Positions 33,401-42,444 of a stretch of DNA of 64,000 nt are shown here, in pieces. The position numbers were made by a program, and so were the translations under genes. The stretch is from assembly GCA_019059635.1 (NCBI GenBank), contig JAGVRJ010000001.1, forward strand, positions 310,001 through 374,000, in the 5' to 3' direction. A model generated the notes under the pieces. It ran no database searches. It worked only from the letters and a program-made list of their open reading frames with translations, and was not told where the DNA came from. The first letter of the stretch is position 1. Each line of letters opens with the position of its first letter. The stretch is from Proales similis. Lineage: Eukaryota; Rotifera; Eurotatoria; Ploima; Proalidae.

Positions 33401-35758
33401 GTCGAGCCCGGAGCGAGCGACGAAGCCGCAGAGTCAAAGCAGGAGAGTGAAATTCGGCGTCAAACTGTGCTAAAATCGTGCAAGCAGATTGTCGACTGCC
33501 TGATAGACAACGTTCTGAAGATGGAGGGCACAGACGAGAAGCGACTGGCGGCCGCGTTCAGCACTCTGTTCATTCTGTCCAAGCTGCACGCGGAGCATTT
33601 GCTTGCGCACGCCGAGACCCTCGTGCCCTATCTCAACATAAAGTGCACAAGTCAAAACGACCAAATGATTGTCAACAACACGGCGCGCATCCTTGAAGCG
33701 GTGATACCGTTGCTCCAATCGCCGTCGAACAGCTTCCTGGTCGCGCTCGAGGAAAGCCTTTGCAAGCTCATATTTCAGGGCGGTATGCAGATTGTGAGCA
33801 GTTGCATCAGCTGTCTAGGCGCCGTGGTCAATTCTCTGACCAACAACTACAAGCTGGCGGCCGACTGCTTCAACAAATTCTACACGAACGCGGCCTATCT
33901 GAAGCGGACACTCGATCCAGGCCGCGTGATCGAGGCCAACACCAAGCCGCTTCTGTTTCGCATGCTCTTCACTCTGGGCCTGTTGGCCAAGCATTTCGAC
34001 GTCGAGAGCGAGCAGCTGGCCGAGTACAAGATCTGCAGTAAACAGCAGCTGTTCGAGCTGTTCATGCATTTCGTGCGCGCCGGCGAGGCCGACGTACGAC
34101 ACAAAGCTCTGATGGGCCTGGGCGCATTCCTCTCCGCTCACTACAGCTACATGATGGACGAGCAGGTGCGCTCGCTCTACTTGAGCATCATTCGCGACGA
34201 AGAGGTGCCCGCTCAGCTCAAGGGACAAGTGTTTGCCAACCTGAGCGACTATCTCAAAGAAGAGGACAAGCGAAACTTGGCCAAGAGCAAAGAGCTCACT
34301 CGTCACCTTGAGACGGTGCGCGAGCACAACCTCAAAGAAATGCAGGACGTTCAGTCGGGCATGGCCTCCAGCATTGTTCAGACCTACCTCAAGTCGATGC
34401 TGGCCGCGTACTTGAGTCAGAATGCGCAGCTGCGAGCCGCCATATTCAACTGCTTGTCCATGATCTTGCAGCAAGGCCTCGTCTATCCGATCGAGTGCGT
34501 GCCCTATTTGATCGCCATGTGCACGGACGTGGAGAAAAGCGTGCAGAGCAAGGCGTTCAGTCATTTGGACGAGCTGCACAAAGCACATCCGGGCTTCGTT
34601 CAGTCAAAGTCGATCGCTGGCCTCAATGTTTCATTTGCCCTGCACAAGCTGACTCGGGGCAGCGAGCTGCGTGGATTTGTCGAGTCGTCAGGCGGCGATC
34701 TGCTCAGCGTCAACCATCACCTCTACACTCTGCTCCGACCGAACAGGTCCTACAGGCGCGCGTTCGTGCAGCAGCTGCTCAAAATGTTCGACGATTCAAC
34801 TCGCACACACAAGTGCCCGCTCATTCAGCTGCTGTTTATCGGCGACAATTTGGCCTACTTTCCCTACCAGCTGATGGACGAGCCGCTCTATTTGATCCAT
34901 CAAATCGATCTGGTCGTCTCGGTGCTCGGCGTCAATCTGCTTCAGACGTTCAGGGAGCACCTGACCAACTACGAGCATCAACTAGTGGAGCAAGTCGAGG
35001 CCCAAGAGGCCGAAGGAGTGGCCGAACCAGGCGAGAGCTCAGAGCAGTTCGATATGAACTGCCCGGACGAGGCAAGTGAAGAGGCGCCCAAAAGTCGCAG
35101 TCAGCCAGCTCGCAAGAGCACATATGACGAGGAGAGCGAAACATTTGACTCTGTCCTCGGCTACTTGCCCGACAACATAAAGCCTCTGATTGACTGCATG
35201 TACAGAGCGCAGGGCTGCTGTCTGCTTCTCGTTCTCAAGCACTTTCTCAAAGAGGTCTACTCCATAAACGAGAGCAAGATACAGTCCTACTCGCCAAACG
35301 ACACGGCCAAAGTGAACGAGCGTCCGATAATCGGTCGCAAGGCCAACCGCCGATTCAATCCCAAGCACATCATTGACTACATGAAGCAGGCGGACGATTT
35401 GTGCGACGAGCAGCAGCAGAGGCGCTCGCTGGTGCACGAGTTTCTCGATTTCAAAGAGCTCATGCTCTCAATTGACTTGGCCGAATCGGCAGCCGTCGAC
35501 TCGGACAAAGCCAAAGCCGGCGACTCGGACACGCCCAAGATAAGCGCGCTGCATCAGAAGCTGATGGAAGGAGTCGAGCGCACCCGGCCTCAAGACGCAA
35601 GTTGCACGACCCCGAAGCGACGCGCTGCTCGCTCATCTGCCCTCGCTCGAACTCCGCTCAGCTCGGCCAAGAAGGGAAAGAATCGCAAGCGAAAGAAGAG
35701 CTCGGACGATTCATCTCCCGGCTCGGACCATCGCAGTGAGCACGGCGACGAGTTCTGA
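30413..35758 (+). CDS. NIPBL: Cohesin loader NIPBL / Nipped-B / Scc2, uninterrupted reading frame
   Basis: Loads cohesin on chromatin together with MAU2. One uninterrupted reading frame of 1,781 residues (human about 2,800). The N-terminal region (MGGLFGLCSLADVLEHLPLV) is the probable MAU2-binding segment and is followed by a disordered linker. The HEAT array includes LTDTIVIGLSSSALMCFFVDN, which aligns with the NIPBL U-domain start, and KAFSHLDELHKAHPGFVQSKS near the C-terminal hook. The end is a basic tail (KKGKNRKRKK). The loss against vertebrates is mainly in the N-terminal disordered part. Lack of introns over 5.3 kb contrasts with neighbours such as SCYL2. Polyadenylation signal at 35938-35943. 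Confidence 0.96.
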   Translation: MNNQSNMGGLFGLCSLADVLEHLPLVSPMEEYFNPTAERIDLFENAKQFEMGQQLLNSDSEPLIDSIFAALSTVDSSEWQFRVDSVQAEPGKSQLIRNLLLRHPGSFNSNQAAPSSSSHSSRGQEATASSAPCPPLSSQSNVQVKQETSSEPIKPKSFYSKPEPQKKAADSHRLGSDIKQQLALPDDFTPELISQLAAEGYDLAGARRARGKARSNMQVESSDDEDEKDSEFAKMLKVKKKDSHTVVKRPVTGDDPNEQLSYKRFMRLVDELLDCCEQERTEMAEDEVPSEYLMSRHTCGELVHEAYKMNANGLFAQVGKDMLRKLQTLLYFNIKDGTRSWMGSDAAQDDNERLLRDLLGEKVLRAADACLVALLIMNSDVSRELVVEDTLEQIASFLKLQLLDAIFPQMDATYAAAPVSKQKKKASASSVKVKRELQHLYNRLHDILGQLTLLVQRITPLTDTIVIGLSSSALMCFFVDNISDLQLECIRLYTNLYSFYDQHRELMLDELRSSFLKSSWSKRTSQRAFKCVGGESIAILTALLLEIVQSETEVKYDEENDDAGNQPPVDEEQRNEQLETKALTAYEGATQTARKLLGVFYSKCKNKQADYDHRPLFEQFIADLLSVVYKPEWPAAELMLNLMGMMLVSQIQSEQGDVSTRVNSIEYLGQIVSQLRRDTLEHKKQPERVEQVLSKVGGEKTAAELQEALIGYYETLIEQDQSVRYAKSFLIAQWLKELSEQETRVEEFGQERVQAQSEKQAERGRLLKWLRIKRSPSSLTLQADEAFILAKYLCSMRHSFDKNFDFYLMSILNLTGSGGEVPTQVRSKAIKCLSSVVEADCQILLKTKVFACVQANLLHPTISVREACVDLIGRFITLRPDLTEHYYELLAARILDVGVSVRKRVIRIFRDICLNQAQFAHKASVCVKILRRIGDEEAIKKLVVDMFFTLWFAPTNDSSQALIDRVMHLIDVVSQLNSVSPAATLDAFEQLFAQMIVEPGASDEAAESKQESEIRRQTVLKSCKQIVDCLIDNVLKMEGTDEKRLAAAFSTLFILSKLHAEHLLAHAETLVPYLNIKCTSQNDQMIVNNTARILEAVIPLLQSPSNSFLVALEESLCKLIFQGGMQIVSSCISCLGAVVNSLTNNYKLAADCFNKFYTNAAYLKRTLDPGRVIEANTKPLLFRMLFTLGLLAKHFDVESEQLAEYKICSKQQLFELFMHFVRAGEADVRHKALMGLGAFLSAHYSYMMDEQVRSLYLSIIRDEEVPAQLKGQVFANLSDYLKEEDKRNLAKSKELTRHLETVREHNLKEMQDVQSGMASSIVQTYLKSMLAAYLSQNAQLRAAIFNCLSMILQQGLVYPIECVPYLIAMCTDVEKSVQSKAFSHLDELHKAHPGFVQSKSIAGLNVSFALHKLTRGSELRGFVESSGGDLLSVNHHLYTLLRPNRSYRRAFVQQLLKMFDDSTRTHKCPLIQLLFIGDNLAYFPYQLMDEPLYLIHQIDLVVSVLGVNLLQTFREHLTNYEHQLVEQVEAQEAEGVAEPGESSEQFDMNCPDEASEEAPKSRSQPARKSTYDEESETFDSVLGYLPDNIKPLIDCMYRAQGCCLLLVLKHFLKEVYSINESKIQSYSPNDTAKVNERPIIGRKANRRFNPKHIIDYMKQADDLCDEQQQRRSLVHEFLDFKELMLSIDLAESAAVDSDKAKAGDSDTPKISALHQKLMEGVERTRPQDASCTTPKRRAARSSALARTPLSSAKKGKNRKRKKSSDDSSPGSDHRSEHGDEF

Positions 35759-35864
35759 AATCTCTTCTCTTCTCTCTCTCTCTCTTCTCTGAGTACCTCC
35801 AACTGCCTACAATCTGACATGTCCACTTTTGCAAGCCTTAAAGTCTCCATCGCACACACATTTC

Positions 35865-35943
35865 TTTATTTTCAATTGTACAAAACCAATGAACCAATGC
35901 AGAGCCTACGTCCAAATGAGCTCTCCAAGTCACATTGAATAAA
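35865..35943. terminator. Convergent, crossing 3' ends of NIPBL and MEIOB
   Basis: The plus-strand AATAAA for NIPBL is at 35938-35943 and the minus-strand AATAAA for MEIOB is at 35865-35870. Each signal lies inside the other gene's expected 3' UTR, so mature transcripts should overlap by roughly 100 bp. Confidence 0.65.
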
Positions 35944-35959
35944 TGAGTTGGCGAGTAAA

Positions 35960-37885
35960 CTAGTTGCCGTGTTGAATGTGTTCCAACCACGAGCTGGTGT
36001 CAATCAGACGAAATGAGCAACACTTGGCACCTTGCTGCTGCGGACTCGACGGCTCCACCTAAAATTCGAATCGAATTAGTTTTTACCAGCCGCTCTCGGC
36101 TCGACACTTTCTACTTTTAAAATAAACTGAAAGCGCTCGAGCAGAATTTTCCATTTCAAGTCGGTCAGCTGATCAATGTGCATCTCAAAAAGGTCCTCAA
36201 TCTTGGCAAACAGTTTTAAATGCCAAAGAGCAAACAAAGAGACAAAGCTAAACTGACTGCTGTTCGACCGAGCAACGCTTCAATCATTCGGGCGCTTGCT
36301 TTCACTCTTTTTATTGTGCCCGTGTGATCGGAAATGCTGAAGCAGCCGACAAACAGCTTTGAATATCCGCAAGCCTTGTCGTCACAGTCTGCACACTGTC
36401 GTCCGTAGAGCAGAGGCGAACTGCATTTGTTGCTTGAGAGCAAACACTAACCGAAAGAACGAGCGACTTGAGAGGCCAGCAGACCAACCATTTGAAGGCG
36501 AACAGGCGCTCTAGGTTACCGCAGTCCAGATCGAACTCGCTCACAACTGCGCGCACAGACGCATACTCACTTTCGAGCAGACCTTGATTCGCGCGAGCAA
36601 TCAGCCTTTCTATGCTCAACTTGGGAGCCATTTCTCCTTGGTCTGTTCGCTTAGATCAGGCAGCTGCAATAGAACGACTCGCTCTCACTTAGTTGCGCCA
36701 TTTCAGGCACCGCGTCCTCAAGCTCACATTTCTGTGCGTAGTTGAACAACTCAAATCCCTGCTCGGTGCCTAGCCAGATTAAATCATTTGTTGAAATTTG
36801 TCAATTCTAGACGCAATTTACTCGGATTGACGACGAAAATCGCGCGGCCAGTCGCACAGGCGTACAACGTCTGCGTGTACTGGTTCAGCCTTAGGGTCAA
36901 GTCAGCGGCGAAAACAACTCAAAGCGACGATTAGGACCGCATCATAGTCGGACAGAATCGGCCGCATTACCTTGGCTCCTGGGCTGCCAGCCGGACGCCA
37001 GTTCAATCAACGCCTTGTCCCAACTGAATGCAATGACGTCAAGATGCAGAGACTTGTCAAATCGTCGTCTGCTTACATGCACAAACTGAACGTGTGACGA
37101 GTCTGATCGAACACAATCAGTTCGAGCTTTTCCAGCTCCTCGTTTGTTTGCCGATTCTTCAGCATTTGCAGAGGCCGCTGCTCACGAACTACGAACAGCA
37201 TGTTGACGTGTTTATCCAACAGCAGACTGCGCCTCTCGAACAGCTCGTCGATTGTGCAATAGTCTGCATGACTGCGGATCGGCGTGTGCACCAGCGGCTC
37301 GAATATGTCGCAATTTTGAATTATTTCCACTTTGCCACTGTTCTCGTAGATGGCCAATTGGAACGGACTTGTGGTCCAGGGACCGTAGTTTTCACTCGAA
37401 CTTGCCACTGCCGTCTGCTTGAGTTTAATCAGCGGATCTCTTATTCGCACTGATTTGAACCTTGCATTCAGTCATGAATCAAACAGGCCGAACGAGCTGC
37501 TCACCGGCGCTTTGCAAAGTCTTCATTTGGCTGTCAAGTGACTGCAGGTACTCGCGACGGGCCCACACGCAGACGTAAACAAAATCGACGTCGCTGTCTC
37601 TGATCACAAAGTTGAGCACATACGACGTTCTGTTGGCCACTTTGCAATTCGATTAAGCCAAAGGCCTTGAATTGGGCGTCTTGCAAACCTCGCCTTACAT
37701 TTAAGACTTTTGACCGCCCTGATCTGGTACTTGCTGAGCAGGAGCCCGCTTAGACACTGAACAAGGGCCGCCAGGCCAAGCTGCTGTGATTTGATGCGAC
37801 CAAAAGACAAAAAGGCAATTACGATTGACTCGAGTCCCACTTGCAGCTGAGAAATTTGAATTTCTTTCGATTTGTTGAAAGCCAT
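35960..37885 (-). CDS. MEIOB: Meiosis-specific OB-fold protein MEIOB
   Basis: Single-strand DNA-binding, RPA1-like protein needed for meiotic recombination; it works with SPATA22 in vertebrates. About nine short exons can be chained on the minus strand. The first OB fold reads TSYVLNFVIRDSDVDFVYVCVWARREYLQSL. The second reads HVNMLFVVREQRP...LELIVFDQTRHTFSLCMWDKALIELASGW, then TLYACATGRAIFVVNPS. The third carries a zinc ribbon: splicing near 36410-36480 gives FKCNKC...CADC followed by FSISDHTGTIKRV, matching the MEIOB CxxC-CxxC module. It ends LIDTSSWLEHIQHGN. The start at 37885 is the first ATG of the frame. A 39-nt candidate intron near 37780-37820 is in frame and uncertain. Confidence 0.88.
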
Positions 37886-38356
37886 CGGGCAATGTTCTGC
37901 CAATCGATCTAGACTCTGCAGCAGATTGACAACACTCTTCCAAATTTACTTTATTCGTTCGTTCGTACTGATTAGGCAAGAGCTGAAAAATTAAAAAGAG
38001 TCAAACAGCTTTTGTAAAACAAACTTAAGACGACGACGACGACAAGGAGTTGAAAATGGCGAAAGTTTGTTTTAATGAGTTGAAAAAGACGCAGCCGTAG
38101 TGTCTTGTTCAGCTAGCGGTCTCGCTTTTCATTTTCGTCGGTTATTGCTACTGTGTGAGTTTGTACAATAATTCAAAGGGCGAGAGAGACACAAGAAGAG
38201 AGAGAGAGAGTGATGAATTAGAAAAAGAGATGAACATGAAAAAGAGAATCAAAAATAGAAGGTAGGCAAAAGAGAGAGAGAGAGAGAGCGTTCAACTCTG
38301 AACAGAGGCAGAAACGAGGAAAACAAGGCAGAGCGACCTTCAAGTTGAGCCACTGA
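37886..38356. other. Gap between MEIOB and ATAD5 with GA-rich tracts
   Basis: Holds the ATAD5 3' UTR and the MEIOB promoter, both on the minus strand. It contains a CGA run near 38030-38043 and (GA)n tracts near 38196-38210 and 38271-38289. No coding exon was seen. Confidence 0.5.
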
Positions 38357-40922
38357 TCATGAGATGGCGTTTCTCAGCGTGTCCGACGCGACTGACAATT
38401 CGTCTCCGTTTTGCTCTGCGTACGAATCGGTCCATTTCAGCAGACTGGACTTGGCCAATAGTTTAAAGTCGTTTCTTTCGAGCTGGACGCTCAACGGCTT
38501 GAGATGATGCAAGAAACGCCGCCGCAAACCGGCCGCCTCTTTGCTCTCTTCAGCCTCGCAGATCTGCTGCAAGTACGGCCGATAGTCGAGCGCCATACAG
38601 TCGAGGCCGGTGAACTTCATGCTCGCCTGAGCGAACTTGTTCAACGCCGGGCTGCTAGTGAAATTGAATTTCTGTATGGCACCGTAGCCTCGCCAGTCAG
38701 CAAGTCGAATCGAATCGTTCGAGTTGAACAATTGGGCGTAAGTGTCGAATATGTCGTGCATTTGACGACTAATTGCATCTTTGTTCTCCGATTGGCCGCA
38801 TTCGCCGCCGCTAATGCCTTTGCTATTTTTGGCCGCTTGAAACGGATTGAACGTTTGCGTTTGCGAATTCGCAGCAGAGTCTGTGAGGCCGTCACGCAAC
38901 ACAAACGCATCGTATCTGCTGCTGCCTGAAAGAGAAGTTGCGTGCCAATCGTTTGATTTGCAATCGTCCAGTTTGCAAAGGCGAGACGAGAGATAGTCGA
39001 GTGCGAGCAAATTGTCGAACAAATTCACTTCGTTGTGAATCGAGCAGGAGGAGAAGAGAACTCGGTCGAGATGCTCGTGCAGATTAAAGGACGAGCTTGA
39101 CGGCGGCGGCACAGCGGCACTCGACTCGTGCAGGCACGCTTCGAGCTGCAGCTGATTTATGGCTTGTCTTAGATCGCCCTGTGCGTTGCAAATGAGTCGG
39201 TAGGCGCTCGAGCTCTCCAGCTCAAGATTCTCCTTTCGGGCTATTTTTTTCAAATATCTGATCGCCTCGTCGGTTCTCACTCGGCTAAAGTGAATGCGCT
39301 CCATGTTTATGTTGAGCCGTTCGAATAGAGTCTGATCGCTGGCGGTCAGCACGATCGGCTTCTTCGACCGCTTTATGAAATGGTTGACGGCCGACCAGAA
39401 TCCGACGTCTTCTTTGAACACAATGTCAACCTCGTCGAACAATATCAACGACTCCACGTGGATATTCACACTTCGGCCGTGCGAGTCAGTCGAGTTGCTC
39501 AGTGTGGCCTGTGATTCGCTTCTCGGCAGCTCACTTTCACTCAGGTTCACTGGACACTCGCCGAGCTTTGAATCGTTGCGCTTTCGCTTGCCAAAAAATG
39601 CCTGCAAACAGTCGATGTTCTCTTGTCCGCGTGTGGACACTGCCGACTCGTGCACGCTTCGTTTCGGGCCAGCTCGAGCGGCACCGTCTTTCTTGGGCGT
39701 CGCTGCTTTGCTTCGCTGTGTCCGGAAAAACGCCTCGATCGGTTTGCTCGCGATCTGGTTAGTCAGATTGCTGCACGTCTGAGCTGGCTGATTGGCGTTT
39801 TCTCTTGCAGGCGCCGATGAGGAGCAGGACTCGTCTGCGCGACCGGCTACTTGATGCGAATCGAGAAAGCCTTCGAGCTCTTGCATTATTTGCGCCTTTC
39901 CACGCACACTGCCAGCGTTCACCTCAAACACCTGTTTGCACGTGAGCCAATTAGAAGATGAGCGAGTGAGATAGAGAGAGGAGCTCAGACTTACTTTGAA
40001 GCCAAGTTGACGGGCGGCCGAGTAAACGGACGACGTTTTGCCGCTTCCATGCGCGCCGACCAGATAGAGCGCGTTTGCGTAGAATTTGGAGCCGGTTCGA
40101 CTCGATTTGGAGTAATCCGAGTCGGTCTCGTCGCTTGAATAGCCGGTGGCCTCTGAATCGCTGTCCTGGCCGCCAGAGAGTATGCACTTCCATCCCTTGA
40201 GCCATTCTTTGAGCCGCTCGTATTGACTCTTGTTTGTCACTATGCTGCTCTCGCTCTCAAATTGATATTTATCTGTCCACAGCTGGCACAGCGCTTGCTC
40301 TTTGCCGTCTAATTTGGCCTGTTTGGTTAATTTGCATTTATTTGCATACGAGTCGCTGCGATTTCGTTTGCCGTTTCTAGTCAGCACTCGAGCACCGAGC
40401 TCGCTCACACACTCAAACTTCTCCTTGTGTCTCTTGTGGCTCGTGCATTCGCACTCGCTGCCTGCTGCGGGCATGCTCGAGCCGGACCAGGGCGAAGAGG
40501 CAGACGACGAGCACGAGTCCAGCCGCTCGACAATTCTGCTCGGCTGCTCCAGTTTGCCAGCAATCTCATTCGCTTTGTTGGCCACCGACTGCGACAAGTT
40601 CGCTTCGAGTCCGTTCTCGTCGTCGTCTGCCAACAATTACAATTCAAGAATTAAAACTACCAAGTGGAGATCAAATGAGGAGATAGGATGTACCCGACCA
40701 CTGGCGAATATGGGCGAACAGCTTGGCCGGAGTGGTGGCCTGCTTCGGCTCGCTTGATCGAGTGACGTGCACGATCTCAGGCTCCGAATCAGACTCCAGT
40801 CTGACTGTGCTGCTTGTGTCCAGTGTGATCAGCTCAACGTCGCCTGTTTGTGCTCTGCGAATGCTCGGCGCCGAGCTCTTGGCCCGTTGCTGTCGTCCCA
40901 TCAGAATGTCGAAGGCGGACAT
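38357..40922 (-). CDS. ATAD5: ATAD5/ELG1 PCNA-unloading clamp-loader subunit
   Basis: Large subunit of an alternative RFC complex that removes PCNA from chromatin. Three exons, 40694-40922, 39995-40626 and 38357-39931, about 811 residues, against about 1,840 in human. The AAA+ region starts with LWTDKYQFESESSIVTNKSQ and has Walker A GAHGSGKTSSVY, the motif FEVNAGSVRGKAQI, and Walker B SLILFDEVDIVF. It ends with FLHHLKPLSVQLERNDF as in the family. The start MSAFDILMGRQQR may be a degenerate PCNA-binding motif (inference). The 63-nt intron at 39932-39994 has no in-frame stop, so a retained form would carry 21 extra residues right after Walker A. The long N-terminal disordered region of vertebrates is largely absent. 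Confidence 0.92.
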
Positions 40923-41639
40923 TTTTCCTCTTGATCTCTGGCTGTTGCTTTTCAATTACCAGACAGACAACTCACTCTGCTATTATTCATCGCAGCTCAG
41001 CATTTCGTTTGTAAATTTGCTGCTTTTTCCTCAATCGCGATCAGACAGACAACCGCTCTCTGCTACGCCCGCTCGTTTCTCTACTTTTCTTTTGCTTCAT
41101 AATGTTTTCAACTTTAAAAAACTTTTAGCGCCTTTCTGTCTCGCTCTGAATTAACTTTACCCAAAATCGCATTGCTTCGAATGATTCAGCCGATTCCAGC
41201 CGCTTGTGCACCTCTGATTCACATATTTGTTGTTTTTTTTCGTCTATTTTATTTATTGGCCCATTATTACGAAGCTACGAGTAGCTGTCTACCTGTAAAT
41301 GAGAACTAGTTTGAAATAACATTTACGAGTCTCTCTCATCGCTTCTTCGCCATTTACGACCTCCTCACTTCTCATCGTTGTCTTGGTTTGGTGATAGCGA
41401 TGTAGCCCAGCTAGAGCGAGCTCCTTCTGCGTCCTCAGCCGCTTGCATGTCAGATGCCATCAACAACAACAACAACAAAAAGTAATTTAGGCTTCGTAGA
41501 CTTTTTCAAGTTGTTGACGAGTGTGCGCGCGTGCAGAGCTCAACAAGTCAACTATTGTGCCAAGACAATGCAACATGTCAAACTCGGTTGGTTGCTCCTG
41601 CCAGCATCAAAATTTTCTATTTATTCCCTTTTGCTCTTA

Positions 41640-41673
<34 letters not shown>

Positions 41674-41674
41674 T
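41640..41674. repeat. (CT)n tract
   Basis: Near-continuous CT dinucleotides, 35 bp with one G interruption. Confidence 0.9.
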
Positions 41675-41856
41675 TCTGGCTCTCTGTTTCTGTGTGACGT
41701 CCGTAAATGAATTAGTAGAGATCAAAGTTGCAAGGCATCGTGATGATAATGATGATAGTTTTGGTGCTTATCTAGGCAAAAGCGGGCAGGCAAGAGAATA
41801 AATCGAGCGAATTAGCAAAGCTCCTTCGCCCTCAGCGAGCGACGAAGCAATTGATC

Positions 41857-41879
41857 GAGAGAGAGAGAGAGAGAGAGAG
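41857..41879. repeat. (GA)n tract
   Basis: Uninterrupted GA dinucleotides of about 23 bp. Confidence 0.9.
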
Positions 41880-42444
41880 CGATGAAGATTGCGAATCAGC
41901 AGCCATCCGGGCATAAAAAAGAAGATTCCAGCGCAGAATTCATCATCGCTCTTTCTTTCTACACGCGCACATGTATGAGCGCGCTCATCTCGCTCACAGA
42001 ATCGCTTTAACGGACATAATTTGGCAAATATTTAACTCCAACTGATTACCATTAGAGCGGCGCCGGCAATAAATCTGTGCAGCCGCTTCTGACTCATTGC
42101 CGCTTCTCATATTTCGCTTCAAATCAAATGTGTCTGAACTGGATGTTGGCGTGGCTCCGATCTCAGTCGCATTTCTCCTTCCATTTGTTTGTATTTGCCG
42201 ACGTTGATTCAGCGCCAACGATCATACCTGAGCGTCAAGGGGCGCATTATCATTATTATTCGCCGTCTTTTCATCCGCTTGCCTCTTATCTTGCGAGGCC
42301 ACAAAGAGAGAAAAATTGAGCAAATGAGAGACAACGTCAGCGAGAGAGAGAGAGAGCATGCGCTCTTATCTGCGTCCACACACTCGATTTAAATGCTCGC
42401 CTCTTCTTTTTTTAGATTATTTCTCCAAAAAAGGGTTAGACAGA

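Larger units (their letters stand above)
40923..42444. other. Intergenic region between ATAD5 and the first MBOAT gene
   Basis: Promoter space for two divergent genes. It contains a long CT tract (about 41640-41674) and GA tracts (about 41857-41879 and 42341-42356), the last about 90 bp before the MBOAT start. The short frames are low-complexity and have no domain. Confidence 0.5.

Noticed and set aside
33815-34588. Long minus-strand open frame (257 codons)
   Set aside because: Antisense to the NIPBL HEAT array, with no domain and a histidine/leucine-rich shadow composition.
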